From: Stereum hirsutum FP-91666 SS1
Lineage: Eukaryota; Basidiomycota; Agaricomycetes; Russulales; Stereaceae
DNA length: 64,000 nucleotides
Assembly: GCF_000264905.1 (NCBI RefSeq)
Contig: NW_006763139.1
Span: 1,652,313 to 1,716,312, forward strand
Reading direction: 5' to 3'
Shown piece after piece: positions 48,417 through 59,929 of the stretch. Within the stretch, counting starts at the first letter, position 1, and every line of letters starts with the position of its first letter. Made by a program: the position numbers and the translations under genes. Below the pieces are notes generated by a model, which saw only the letters and a list, made by a program, of their open reading frames with translations, had not been told where the DNA came from and did no database searches.

Positions 48417-51400
48417 ATGGCACCCACCAACAGGCTTCCCTTCATTATGTCTCTCCCCTTCTCGCTCTTGCTGGCTCTTTACTTTGTCGTTTTTACGTCT
48501 GCAGAGCCTGTCTCAGTGACTTTCGATGACTGCTTCTCCGGCAATGACTCTCTCAAGCTCGATATTTCCACGGTTTATGCGCAGATTCTTACTACAGAAT
48601 CCTTGGGCAGACATCTCAACTTCACTGTCATCGGAGAGACAACACAGGAAATTGTCGGCACTATTCAAGGAAGTCTGGACTTGGGTGCGCCGCTCTTACG
48701 CCTCCTTTAGTCTTCTATTGCTGAACAAATGTGTAGCGACCCTCTTCACTTCCTCGGAAATGCTCACTTTCAGCATATGGAACAATAACACCTATCTTTG
48801 CGACTCCATCCGACCAGCCTCTCCACTTCCATCGCTTGACAACACAACAAACTATTGTCCCATTGCACCGGGCGCCTTCGCCTTGTCGTCTTACGTGCCA
48901 TTACATTCCAGCCACGAGTTAACGACACTCCAGACACGATTGCGCGCAGTCGACCCCAACACACAGGAGATTTTCTGTATTGATCTCGACACCACTCCTC
49001 TTGACCCAGGCACCGTTAATTCTGTGTACGGACATGCCCGAATCATTCTGTGGTCAACCGTCGCACTTGCCGTTGCTTACTGGATATTAGTTGGTGTGGC
49101 TCGCATAAGCTCGGCATGGGGTCGTAGAGCGGGTTGGTCAGGTCGTGGATTTCTTTCCAGCTTGGAAAATGCTGGGTTTGTCCTGGCCAGTGCAATTAGC
49201 GGCGAAGGGCTCGCAAAGTCACCGGCCCTCATTCGGTTCTGTACGTCCAATTCTCTCGTTCATCTGCCCATATTACTCATTGTATTATAGCAACACCTTC
49301 CATGAGAGATATATTCTTTCATTCTCAATGGTGCACGGCCTTGTCGATGGTGGCCGTTCAGTGGCCCAATTTTGCATGTAAGCCCCTATGCACAACCTCC
49401 TATAGTTGCAGCCTCTCACTCATTCATTCAATTCAGATCCTTTGCTCTCGCAAACAGCCTGGTCTACTCTTTCCTTCAGTGGGCCACACACCTTTTAATA
49501 CATGGTTCAGCGAAATTGATCGGCCTTTCCCAGACATCACTTTCACGCAAGGCAAAGACGGCGAGCAAGAGCATTGGAATCCTGTCTTTGCGCCTCCCTT
49601 CGAGCCGCCTTCAAATTTCTCCGACCAAATCAACGATGAGACATCCCCTCTTTACCTCAACGCCAGTGTTCCCAACACACTTTTCACGTTACCTTCGAAC
49701 GCCACCGATGGCCTTTCATCCTTTGCCTACACGATCGGTGTTCGTCCGCAAGATCTCTTTGGGATTTGCATGTCACTGTTCCTTTGCATTGCCGGAGGAA
49801 CCATAGCATTAGCATTCCTGATATGGGCCTTAGACTCGATTGCAACGGCGTTGGACAAGACCATTGGAGGTCGCCGTCAGGGCCCGAATCTTCCCGCCAG
49901 ACGGTATTCCACGGGCAGCAAGGATATGCTGGATGCGGTCTCCGCTCAACCTTTAGACGAAGAACGCTCCCACAACTCTCATTTCCTCCTCCGTTCCACC
50001 AATCGTTTCCCTGCGACCACACGGAAGCACTGGGGTAAATTGCGACCCGACTTCAGTTCTTTCCATTTCAGCGTGTTGAGCGGCAACCTTGTTCGGATTC
50101 TCATGCTCTTCCATCTTCCCATCACCATATTTTCCTGCTACCAGTTTTCATTAGGTCAAGCCCACGCCACGACGGTATCCGTAGCTCTGGCGGCCATATC
50201 CTTCGCAGTCTTTTCCGTCTTGATCCCACTTATCCTCATTATACGCCTGTTCATGACACCAACCAACAAACTCTATGACGAGACATGGACCCTGTTATCG
50301 TTAGGCCCTCTCTATAACCTTTATCGACATGGTTCGCAGCTTTTTGCGTGCCTGTTTTTCGCCACCAGCCTTGCGTTTGGCATCACAATTGGTTGTGGAC
50401 AAAAAAGCGGTACGGCGCAAGCCATCGTCATCCTGGTTATCGAGGTGGTCTCGTCGCTTGTGACGAGTATTTGGTTACCCTGGGGACATGGAGCAAGTAT
50501 GGGCTTGATCAGCTTCTTGTTCTGTGTGGCGAGGATAGTCATTGCGGTCCTACTGGTCATTCTCACCCCGACAGTAAGTTCATCTTGCTTCCAGCCCCAC
50601 ACGTGTCGCCTTACGTCTTTCCCCGTAGGTCTCGATTGGTAATGAAGCAGGCCAATGGGTGGCCTACGCCATTCTATTCATCTTGGCGTTAATCTACCTC
50701 GCATTCGTGCTCATGCTCATCCTCAAGGTCATCGAGGCGCTCGTACGTATCTTCGGAGGCGTTAGATTCGATCGAAGTAGACATGCCGTCGACGCAGGTC
50801 TCCTCGGGGCTTGTGGGCTTGTCGGGTGTTGCGGGGACAGGAAACGGCGACCTCGTAAACATCGCTACAAGAACTCCGACGCACCCCAATCAGGATCTTA
50901 CTCCCTCTCACGTCCAGCGACTGTGAAGGACATCACCCCGACCCCATCAGGACCTCCGTCTGTTCTCCGTCCGGAGCATGCCCTTCGTCCGTACAAAGAA
51001 GAGAGTGACGATGAGAACGGGTACATTATGGGCGCGTGGCAACCGTTCCCTCGACCAGGGTACAACACGGTCGAAAGTCCTGCAAGCACACCTCCTGCTA
51101 CGAAATCGGGCTTCTCCCGCGTCGGAGGTGGACGAGCACACTATGACTCTCCGTACGCAATCGCCTCGGGTTCTACGCTCGCTTTCCCTTCGGCGGACTC
51201 TAATCGAACCGCACCACACATCTCCAACGACTCCTTGGCCGCATCGTTGCCGAGATCAACTGCCGAACGTCCAAGCGTCTTTCCACCAGGCGCCATACCA
51301 CCCCACATACGCAAGAAGTCGCAATCTGCAATCATTGAGGATGTTGCTGCTCTGTCCATACGGAGCAGTCCTTTGAGCACGCAGCCTCCTCAACTTCCCG

Positions 51401-51747
51401 CACCGCGTCGCCAATCCCTCCATCCAGAAGTTGGTCTCCTCGACGTCGACGACGATTTCTCTGAGGCTCCGAAGAAGAAACATTGGTTCCAGCTTCGCAA
51501 ACCACGGCGCCATAGCGAGGGAGACGATAACCGTCCGTCAGACGTACCTGTCTTTGAGGATGATGAGCCGGAGGGGGGCCAAGGGCGATCGTTCACGGTG
51601 GTGAGGGCTCGTAGAGCATCACAGCCGTTGGGGAGAATGGCGGGTGCTAGTGGAAGTGGCGGCGATGCCGGTCCTTCGAGTGGTGCAACTCCGACACCTG
51701 GGAGATCATTCGTCGTCGTTCGTGGTAAAGACAATGCTCCTTCATGA
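48417..51747 (+). CDS. TRP-like / flavin carrier (FLC) family membrane protein
   Basis: Six exons: 48417-48684, 48737-49240, 49291-49377, 49437-49478, 49534-50573, 50629-51747; 1019 residues. A signal peptide (LPFSLLLALYFVVFTSA) precedes a Cys-containing ML-like lumenal domain with several sequons. One helix follows (RIILWSTVALAVAYWILVG), then FFHSQWCTALSMVAVQWPNFAYPLL, then the polytopic TRP-like block including VRILMLFHLPITIFSCYQF and GAGQ-type loops (NEAGQWVAYAILFILALIYLAFV). The ~300-residue C-terminal tail is Ser/Pro-rich and cytosolic. Fungal relatives (Flc1-3, Pkd2) act in ER or plasma-membrane calcium handling and wall integrity. The splice at 49478-49534 was picked to give the conserved LSFNITFTQG join. 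Confidence 0.93.
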
Positions 51748-52112
51748 GCCTCTCGTTACGGACCGTTGTCGCTGTTACTGTACATCTTTACTCAGTTGCA
51801 GTTTTGTGTGCTTATTCTTCTGCTATCCGTTCGACTGCTCTCTGCTTATTTTATGGATTCAGCAACGCGACATTGAGATACTTTTCTGCATATCACGTCG
51901 CTCGGACAATCGGACTCATCATCTTCCGTAGTATCTGAATCCTCACTTCCCCCATCCTATCCCGCGTCAGTGTCCGTGCGAGTCCAAATAGTAGGTTAAT
52001 CCTCACAGCGCTGCTCGCAAATCTGTATCAGTACTACACATAATGTTCAGTCTTCGTCGTCGTACAAATCTGAATATAAGTCCATAGCGAGTCAGATGAA
52101 TGTAAGAATAAA
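51748..52112. other. Intergenic between convergent genes
   Basis: 3' regions of the FLC-like gene and the CNH-domain gene. No gene seen. Confidence 0.6.
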
Positions 52113-54577
52113 TCAGTCCGAGCCTCCCGGCGTGTTCTCTGCTCCTGACCCTCCTACCCAGAACACCCTCCAATCCTCCAAGCCTTTCCGCTGCCAGCCG
52201 TAAATGCCTTGCTCGCCTTGGATCCTGGCCATGAGCTCCTCCGTGTCCATGCTGTCCCACGAGACCGTGGAGGTATAGCTACTCGTAGAGTAGGAACGAG
52301 TGAGCGGTGCGTCATACGGGCGGTGCCACAATCCCCCAGCACAGAGATATCCCATATCCCCTCCGAAATCTGTCTGCGAACGTAAAGGTTCCTCCGCACG
52401 GCCCTTCTCCTTTCGATCCGAAAGGAAAGATAGCGAGGTCTCCTGGACTTCCAGACCGTCCTCGCCGAACGCGATGAGCTGAAGGCATGGACTTCCCCCT
52501 CTTGTCTCTGGCTGCATAACGCGATGGCTGACGTACGTCGGAGGTGAATTCCAGGTGAGCACTTTGAGAGGAGGGACGGTTTGGAGGTTGGTGGGGAGGG
52601 GACAAGGAAGGATATGTGTTTTCTTTCCTCGAGTGAGGAAATAGACCGGCTGATTGACGTCGTATCGATTTGGTGCGAGCGGAAGGTCCGCACGCGAGGG
52701 TGGACTCCAAAGACCTTTGATCTCCTTCGTGAATCCGAACCCATCGAATGAGGACCTGTTTCGTCGATTTGATGAAGAACTTGTCGACGGTGCCAAGGAG
52801 AGGGCATCCCTCGACATCGCAGCGCCGGGGTCGCAGAGCTCGACTTCGCCTACGGCAGAGTCTGCGAGCCGTATCATGCCCGCTTTCTTCTCGAAGAGGA
52901 CGAACAGGGTGAGTTGGTTTCCGAATACGAAGGCGCGTTGGGAATTGGAGTTTCGTCGGTGGCGACCGAGGGTGGTGCTAGACGAGGATGTTCGAGCATG
53001 GCCGTGTTGGTTTGAGGAATATTTCGAGGTGCCGGTGACGTCTGAGGGGCTGCGGGAGATGGTATCTGGTGCATTTTGTAGTATGAATGTGATATTTCGC
53101 GGTGTCAGTGGCGTATAAAAGTCCTGTGAAGTAAACAGGTAGAATCTTAGTATTAGCCTGACTAGAAATTTGGCATTTTATACCTTGACAAATCGGAATG
53201 CTCGTTCTCCCTTCGGAGATTCGTACAGTAGGATACTAGACTTTGTCGCCACTGCCAAAAGGGCGCCACCTCGAGCAGTCCGGTCATCTCGCCACAGTGC
53301 ATACGATAGCACAGAAGTATTGATGAGTCGAGAACTAGCCGATGCCAGCGGTACATAATCGGTGGCCCAACGCAGTGGAAGGTCGTCGACGACATCCCAA
53401 CCCGAATCACTGGAGCTTGCCCGTTTCGGTAGAGAAGGACGTTTGGGTGAAGTAGGTGATAGCATCTTCTGGTACGACGATGAGGGCTCGAGTTGACTTT
53501 CGCGGTTATGTGCGGATCCTTCCACCATGAGGGACTTCAAACCCTTGGCTAAGCTACTCTGAGGTCTATGCTTCTTCGGAGGGGTTTGTTGGGGGTGCCA
53601 CGTCGCTGGGCGTCGCAGGTCTACAGGCCTTGCGCCCTTAACGCCGGTGAGTTCGGAATATCTCATATGGTCCCAAGTGTACTACGGACACACCTTCTGC
53701 GAGATTGTCCATTTCGCTAAACTGATGATACTAGCCAGGTTGTACATGCGCAGCGTGCGCACAGACTCCTGTTCATTCTCTGGCTCAGGGCCAACTAGCG
53801 CCAGAAGGACGCCTTGCGGTGTACTTTCTCCCGTATCCTCCACCTCGAGGATAGACATCTGGTAAACCCTACAATTTGCAAATATCGAAAATGCATGAGA
53901 GTCCACAGTCAAGCGAGGCAGTTCTAAAATGCCACGTACCCTTCACCGTCCCAGATGCGATGAGCTTCCGCTTCGCTCGGTCCTTTGGTCCGAAGACCTG
54001 TGTCTGACCACTCTTGGGGGAACATGTTGAGGACTGAGAGACCGTCATCATGACCTATCAATAAGAGTTTGTCGCCTAGTAAAGGAAGTAATGTTCGTAT
54101 AGGGGAGGTCGTATGAGGGAGAAACCGTGAGCCGATTTCGTTGAATGTCAGGTGGGTGGGTGCTAGAGGCTGTCCGACCAGTGGATGTGGCTCATCATCT
54201 TCGTCGGGATAGAGTGGGGGACTAGGTAATGGAACTGGGACGTTGAAGTCTGTCTGAAGTTGAAGAAAAGGGCCGGGCTGGGATGATGAGGGTGTGGGTG
54301 TGGGTGGTTGGTTGAGGATGATGGGTATGTTCAGCCCTTGGATGTCTTGCGCTGGTTGGGCTGTCTGAAGAGAGAAGGGTATGGTCCATGATGAAGGGTC
54401 CAAGAACATGGAATGAGACTGGACGCACGTTTTGGTTCCCCCAACCTCGCTGCCTCCTACGATGGAGGTCCTCTGGAGTGACATCTGCGTACCTCTCAGC
54501 CGCTCTGCAGACAATGAGTAACAACACAAAAGCGCAGGATCAACAGGACGCACCGTTTTTCTATCCAGCCTCTCCAT
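52113..54577 (-). CDS. CNH (citron homology) domain protein
   Basis: Four exons fit: 54577-53940, 53868-53694, 53636-53184, 53123-52113; about 758 residues. The body reads as a beta-propeller-like CNH domain: LLPLLGDKLLLIGHDDGLSVLNM, VYQMSILEVEDTG, GGALLAVATKSSILLYE, AFVFGNQLTLFVLFEKKAGMIRLADSAV, QPVYFLTRGKKTHILPCPL and CLQLIAFGEDGLEVQE. CNH domains bind Rho/Rab-type GTPases or signalling kinases; no kinase, RhoGEF or Vps39-type part is seen here, so the role is open. Long polar insertions break the repeats. The 5' end is uncertain: an intron-like segment near 54505-54553 and an alternative frame through it suggest the true start may lie upstream. Confidence 0.75.
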
Positions 54578-55233
54578 CGTCCAAACCTACGAGTTGACAA
54601 GTGAGTACGTGTGAGCGTCTGAGAAGATGAGACGGCATGAATGTCGGCTGCGGGTGTGATATTCACCTTGAATTGGGACCATTCTGCTCTGCGAGATCGT
54701 CATAGGTGGGTAAATCATCGCCACCCTCTCTGTCTTGTTCAGGGCGATCCATACGCTCAGTCAGTCAATGTCACCTGTAGTGTGGAAGGTGAGCTCAGTA
54801 GAGACGGTTTTACAAGGCCAGAGTGGAAATATAGTCTGCGGAAAGTAGTATGGCTGTACACTGTAGTTGTCCAGGCTGTAGGAGACCTCGATACCCGGAA
54901 TAACCCAGAATGACCCTCGAAAGCCAATTCGGCGCCGAGTCGCCATCATAAGTCACGCTCGAATTGTAGTCGTAACTCGAAGTTCGCCGTGGATCCGCCT
55001 CAAATCCCAGACAGTGCACACAATGAGTACGTAAGGAGAACAAAGACACCATCGCGCGGACACTGCTCACTCCACGATTCGAGCTAAGTATGACGATTTA
55101 TATATGTACATATGTGTATGTGCAAAAGATCTCAACAAAAAATGAGTATGGTACAAACAATGTCCAATCCCGAGAACGTGTACAGGATAAGCCGAAAACA
55201 ACAACCGGGATGCAGATCAACAAGACAATACAC
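54578..55233. other. Intergenic, possible 5' part of the CNH gene
   Basis: No independent gene seen. An acceptor-like CTCGTAG just before 54577 on the minus strand could belong to an upstream exon of the CNH gene. Confidence 0.5.
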
Positions 55234-56259
55234 TCAAGAAAAAGCCAAGGTGCCAAACGTCGCTACGGCACCCATCATGGCACCCCCAGCCAACTGGACC
55301 GCACTCACCCTACCCTTCTTCTTGACATCCTTCGCTAACTCGGTACGTAACCTCTCCACGGCTGCTTCGTCCCTCCCAATGATGAACAATGCTTCATCCT
55401 CCTTCGATCCCTCAATAGGCGGCACCGCACGCGTGCAGAAGCCGACCTTCCTAGCGCTAGCCTGCATTATCGGAATATCAACCAGAGGCACGATGTAAAC
55501 CGTGGCGGGTGGTGCTCTGGAAATCTCCGCCAGTCCATCGAGAAAGGCGGCACGCTCTTCGACGCTGAGCGAGCGAATGAGCCGTTGACTATTCTGTGGC
55601 GTCGGCATGCAATCCTCATCTTCCACATCCGTCTTCGCCCCATGATAAGGATCTTCCTGGGAGGATGAGGGTTCAGTGGCTAGGATGGTGGAATGCGGAG
55701 TGAGAAGAGTGCCGGGCATGATCTCCTCTCGCTTGCTCTTCAGCGGCGTAGAAACGCCTTGGCGCCATTTGCGCAAGGGAGAATGTTCGCCGCCATCGGA
55801 GTCACTCTCGGTGTCTCCGCCCGTCTGCTGTGTGGGCTGCTGCTGGAAGAGACCGTTTAGGATCTCCTTCGATTCGGCGTCAAGAGAGGCAAGACTTGCT
55901 TGACTGGCCTCAATGGGCTTAGATCGACGGCGAGAGGTAGAACTCTTGGCCTCTGCGAAATTATCGATCGACAGTGAGCTGAGGGCTGCCGTCAAATCGG
56001 GTGCTCGGCCTTCTGCCCTACGAGCAGAGGAGGGAGAGTCGCCGTAGGGGCAACCCGAGCGAGGATGACCTGTATTATTATGTTCAGCGCCGATAACGGG
56101 TTGGCAATAAGGGATCAACTGACCGACTCTGGGGCGGCCACAAGTGCGACATTGGTGGGATTTCCGAGAACTACTCCCAGGCGTAGGAAGCTGATTATTT
56201 ATTCTGCCAGTAGTGGGTGTCGTAGGAGCGGATGAGCGAGCTCGAGTAGAGGGCGACAT
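55234..56259 (-). CDS. Tail-anchored protein with an N-terminal Cys motif
   Basis: Exons 56259-56124 and 56069-55234 give 323 residues. The spliced N-terminus has CRTCGRPRVGHPRSGCP, a Cys-rich motif like those of fungal DNA- or RNA-binding knuckles. The middle is disordered and Ser/Asp/Glu-rich. The conserved C-terminal part carries LSVEERAAFLDGLAEISRAPPATVYIV and a final hydrophobic run (VQLAGGAMMGAVATFGTLAFS) that looks like a tail anchor. The 54-nt intron 56123-56070 has no stop and is a multiple of three, so retaining it would add 18 residues inside the Cys motif. No named family recognised. Confidence 0.7.
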   Translation of the reverse strand: MSPSTRARSSAPTTPTTGRINNQLPTPGSSSRKSHQCRTCGRPRVGQLIPYCQPVIGAEHNNTGHPRSGCPYGDSPSSARRAEGRAPDLTAALSSLSIDNFAEAKSSTSRRRSKPIEASQASLASLDAESKEILNGLFQQQPTQQTGGDTESDSDGGEHSPLRKWRQGVSTPLKSKREEIMPGTLLTPHSTILATEPSSSQEDPYHGAKTDVEDEDCMPTPQNSQRLIRSLSVEERAAFLDGLAEISRAPPATVYIVPLVDIPIMQASARKVGFCTRAVPPIEGSKEDEALFIIGRDEAAVERLRTELAKDVKKKGRVSAVQLAGGAMMGAVATFGTLAFS

Positions 56260-57050
56260 GGATTCAGTCCGGGAACAAGATGAGTGAAAAGAACTGAGCG
56301 AGCGATATCAGCGATATGAGATGGAGTCACGGTAGTCGTGCGGGGCGAGTCCTAATTAATCCTGTACGCCCGCCAAAGCTTCTTAAAGGCTTACAGAGCC
56401 TTGAATACGCTATGAACTAGGGAAACAAAGCGTAAGCTGTGCAGTTATGAGACAATTGAAGTCAATGGCGTGTCAAGGCAACAACAAGGGCCCTTACTCA
56501 CAAAAGAAACGGTAAACGAAACGATCACCGTCGTCCTCCAACCGGTAAACGTGGGGCAACGTCAGCGCCGGAACCGTAGGGTAGGCCGGAGCGGCATGGT
56601 TTGTTTTTCGACGCGCGACGCCAACTCGGACACGTCACGGCTACTTCCGGGCCACACTCCGCCATTATTCCCCGCTCTTTTCCTTCTTGTTGTCATCTTC
56701 TTCGCTACTGTCAGCGGCGATAGGTCTTATGTCTTGTTGTAAAGTTTCATCTAGGCTCTGACGCCACCTGTCCTAGAGGCTAGAGGGTATGTGACCTGCT
56801 TGGCTCCTCGTGCTCTACTGTGGCTGGTTACTCGGACTCAGCGTCAATACAGGTCACCCTTTTGAGAAGAGGTCGATGACTGAGATCACGCAGGCATCAG
56901 AGCAGACGTCTAAGCTCGTCTAAGCTGGCTGTAGGCTCTGACCAACCGTTATCACCTGACGTGAAGATGATCGTTCCGAGTCTCTGTTATAACAGCTGGC
57001 TGTCCCACTTTGGCGTCGTATTTCAAGCGTTCACGTTTCAGTGATCAACC
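56260..57050. other. Intergenic; start of relic region
   Basis: Promoter of the Cys-motif gene, then sequence without coding character. Low-complexity CTCTGAC/GTCTAAGCTCGTCTAAGC repeats occur around 56760-56930. Confidence 0.5.
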
Positions 57051-57228
57051 GTTCTAAATAACTATTGACGGTGGTACTGCCTTTCTCAAAGAGGCAATCT
57101 ATTCAGCCAATATGGATGTGAGTTCGATGCAGCACCGCGACCGCATCGAACTCACATCCATATTAATGTTTTCTTGGCCTACGAGTGCCCGTGTGACGTC
57201 GTGTCGATGTACGGTGCAGCGACATGAC
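57051..57228. repeat. 178-bp palindromic repeat, left inverted copy
   Basis: Contains a perfect hairpin: 22-bp arms 57109-57130 and 57143-57164 with a 12-nt loop. Similar in the opposite orientation to 58923-59100 along its whole length, from GTTCTAA at the outer end to GCGACATGAC at the inner end. Confidence 0.8.
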
Positions 57229-57620
57229 GTCCTCTCCTCCTTTGGTGGCTCCATCGTCGGCTCTATTGTCGGTGGCTTCCTCCTGGCTAATCTTGATTGG
57301 TACTGGAACTTGTCGGTGCCACTTGTCTTTGGCTCTGTCGTCCTGCCTATCTACCTACTTCTTGCTTGTTCTAGAGACGTTGCTAAGTGCGATCTTGGAT
57401 AAGGAAGCGAAGCGGAGGAGAAAGAGTGCGAGGAAGGGCCGTGTTAGTAGCGAGAAGGTGAACGAGATGGACATGGTGCTGTATGGACTCGGGGAATTGA
57501 AGGAGGAGAGGTTCTTGATGAAGGAGATTCCACGACTTGGGCCCGGGCACAGGCCGGTAAATCTATTACCACCCAGTGCATGGAATGTTACGAGTATTGA
57601 CCTGCGTTGTACTTGATTTG
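57229..57620 (+). pseudogene. Major facilitator superfamily transporter relic, copy 1
   Basis: GSIVGSIVGGFLLANLDWYWNL plus VFGSVVL and LDKEAKRRRKSARKGR are the transmembrane helix 4-6 and central loop signature of fungal polyamine/drug MFS exporters. The frame must shift near 57365 to join the two parts, and there is no start, N-terminus or further helices. A diverged copy lies inverted at 59930-60170, sharing even the downstream intron-like stretch. Confidence 0.7.
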
Positions 57621-57779
57621 TGATGTTCACACGCGAAGCGGCTGCTCATGAAGCAAGAGATACTGCAGCAGATTGCCAATGACATCGGTCACCTCGATCT
57701 CATGGAGAGCGATAGATACGACGCTTCCTGATGATCCTGCGTCGACTCCCGCCATTGGCCCTTCTGCTAATTATCCTCG

Positions 57780-58245
57780 GCCAGATCAGGCCATGTCTGA
57801 ACGTTCTTCGACATCGCCGCTGCCTGAGCTTTCTAGACACGATACACCTTCGTCCACGGACTCAGGCGAGACCAGCTCAGGTGTCTTGACGGAGGGAAAG
57901 TTATCATCTTCGCCTGCATACCCGGACATGTCATACCCAAGCATACAAGTCGAAGTTTCTGACGTTGCTCTCGACGATCCCAGTTGTATATTGAGCGACG
58001 CCCCACGCGAACATGTCGTACTCTTCCTATCTCTTCTCTCTGGTTTCTCTGACGGTCTTGTTTGCTTTTTCGACAATGCCCTCTCGCCCGTGTACAAGCA
58101 ATGGGGCTTCTGCAGCATCGAAGTCGATTTCTTGTTCATCCATACATCTCCGCTATTCTTTCCATCATCATTCCAGCCTTCATGCTGGCGCACATGTCGT
58201 GCTCATATAGAATCCCTGGGTACGGCCATGTTAGATTTAGATAAT
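57780..58245 (+). pseudogene. Major facilitator superfamily transporter relic, second half
   Basis: LSLLSGFSDGLVCFFDNALSPVYKQWGFCSIEV resembles the later membrane segments of the same MFS family. It continues only after a frame change into AILSIIIPAFMLAHM near 58145. The preceding Ser/Thr-rich stretch may be part of the same decayed gene. Confidence 0.55.
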
Positions 58246-58351
58246 TAGAGTATATAGATTATTCCAGACTTTCTGGCCACACTTTGACACTCGAGGGACA
58301 TTAAATGAGATACTATACTAGATCAACGATGAAAGGAGCAGTACTACACAT

Positions 58352-58830
58352 CTACTCGCTGTCTTCTGCCTCATTCTCCTTACGGGCTTCGTTAGGATCC
58401 TCCTCCTCCTCGTTATCATCGTCCTCTTCCTCGCCACCCTCTTCACCGTGGACAGATCGAGTAGAATGAGTGGCCGCTGATAGAGGGTTTGCAGGTCCAA
58501 GACCCAGACGAATGCAAAACTCATTGCACCGATGCTGGTCAACAAAGGCTTTGAGACCAGCTTCACCATGATCGCCAACTCCGCTGTCTCTAAAAGTCTA
58601 AAAGAGAAGAGTCTCGTCAGTGACTGTAAATATCGCAATCAATCGCAATGCAGCACGTACCCATCAGGAGAGTGTGTCATAAGGTCAAACAAGAGATCGA
58701 TACAAACAAAAATGAGCGAGAACGAATTTGGGTGCTTACCCGGTTTGATAGACCTTGCCGAGGTCGTTGCGATACTGGTATATGTCGAAATGGGCCTCGG
58801 TGAAGTACGTACAGGACAGACTTCGGCTCT
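58352..58830 (-). pseudogene. 5'-truncated gene fragment of unknown family
   Basis: Two exons join in phase: about 58830-58740 (TEAHFDIYQYRNDLGKVYQT) and 58589-58352 (AGLKAFVDQHRCNEFCIRLGLG, then an acidic tail EEEDDDNEEEED to a TAG stop). The intron is 150 nt with GTAAGC and TTTTAG ends. Codon character is good, but upstream the sequence runs into the repeat at 58923-59100 with no start, so the N-terminus seems lost. I do not recognise the family. It may still be a real gene with undetected upstream exons. Confidence 0.45.
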
Positions 58831-58922
58831 CTCAGGGCATGGCTTGAGTCTCACAGCTAATACTTCTCAAGGTGGGAATCCGACAAGAAAGTCGTGGCAG
58901 GCGCCTGTAATCACAAAACAAT

Positions 58923-59100
58923 GTCATGTCGCTGCACTGTACAGTGACACGACGTCACTTTATCTCACTCGGGCGCTCGTAGGCCAAAAAAAAACAATCT
59001 AGATGTGAGTTCGATGCAGCACCAGGTCTGCATCAAACTCACATCTTGATTGACTGAATGTATTGCCTTCTACGATAAGGCGTAGATCATTACTTAGAAC
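58923..59100. repeat. 178-bp palindromic repeat, right inverted copy
   Basis: Arms 58995-59019 and 59028-59052 (25 bp, two mismatches, 8-nt loop) form a hairpin sharing GATGTGAGTTCGATGCAG with the left copy. The similarity covers both flanks, so this is a whole-repeat match and not just the hairpin. Confidence 0.8.
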
Positions 59101-59450
59101 AGCTTAAGACCGTCGTGACCGAGATATCGCCGTTTGAGGAGAATCTGCAAGAGGAGGTCATCACTGGGGCAGTAGTCCATAAGGAGGGATATGTAGGCTC
59201 CATCGTAGTAAACAATGTGGTGGAGAGTTACGACGTTTGGGTGAGCGGATGCGAGTTGGTTCAGGGTTATCTCCTAGAGATGTAGATGGCGTTGGCGGGA
59301 AGAGTGGCGTATCTGTGAATGGAAGAGGCACGCGTAGGATCGTGGCTCCGCGGAAGTGGAGGTGGTCTCGACGGCGCGATAAACAATACCGTAACATCCG
59401 TAGCCAAGGACGGAGACGAGCTCGAGTGCACCGTCATCAATGAGCGATCC
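59093..59450 (-). pseudogene. Serine/threonine kinase N-lobe relic
   Basis: Minus-strand translation gives a Gly-rich loop (VLGYGCYGIVYRAVE), then ITLNQLASAHPNVVTLHHIVYYDGAYISLLMDYCPSDDL and KRRYLGHDGL, the beta1 to alphaE part of a kinase. An in-frame TAG (59276-59274) and the missing ATP-binding Lys region interrupt it. It stops where the right palindromic repeat begins. No catalytic loop follows. Confidence 0.65.
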
Positions 59451-59929
59451 GAGGGCTGGTGGGCGAGGGGGGCCATAGAATATAGAGAGGAAAAGAAGAA
59501 AGAAAACGGAGAGCCTGAGCCTCGTCGGAAGGAGCGAGAGGTGGACTTGGGCAGATCAAAGCAGTAGTAGATGCGAAAGCAGCGAGTTGACTTTACGTGT
59601 GGAGGACATGATGACGGGGAGGCTTGGGCGAGTCCACCATGAGCGTAACACGTTCCGGGCGAGAGCAGACGGCATGGGTGGAAGCTGGATGGGCCATACT
59701 TGTACTGCAACTTCTGCATGGCAGACTGTGACACCTGGGACCCGACGCCGCGATGCGTCAAATCCTACTGTGTCCTTTAGGCGTACCATAACCATCCTAT
59801 TGGTGCGAAGTCTGAACGAGCATATGTATAAGTGGACGTCACGTCGCGGTAGCAAAGGCCAAAATTCTGCCATCTTTGCAGTAACGCGACATCATATCCA
59901 GTGTCCTGTTGCATCAAAGCAAACTTCTA

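Noticed and set aside
58903..58921. Second Alu-like word (GTGGCAGGCGCCTGTAATC)
   Set aside because: The match ends abruptly and the segment sits within fungal relic sequence. Noted because two such words in one window is curious; a database search would settle it.
57051..59100. Reading the inverted repeats as terminal repeats of a proven transposon
   Set aside because: No target-site duplication is visible at 57050/59101, so it is reported as an inverted repeat pair, not as a defined mobile element.
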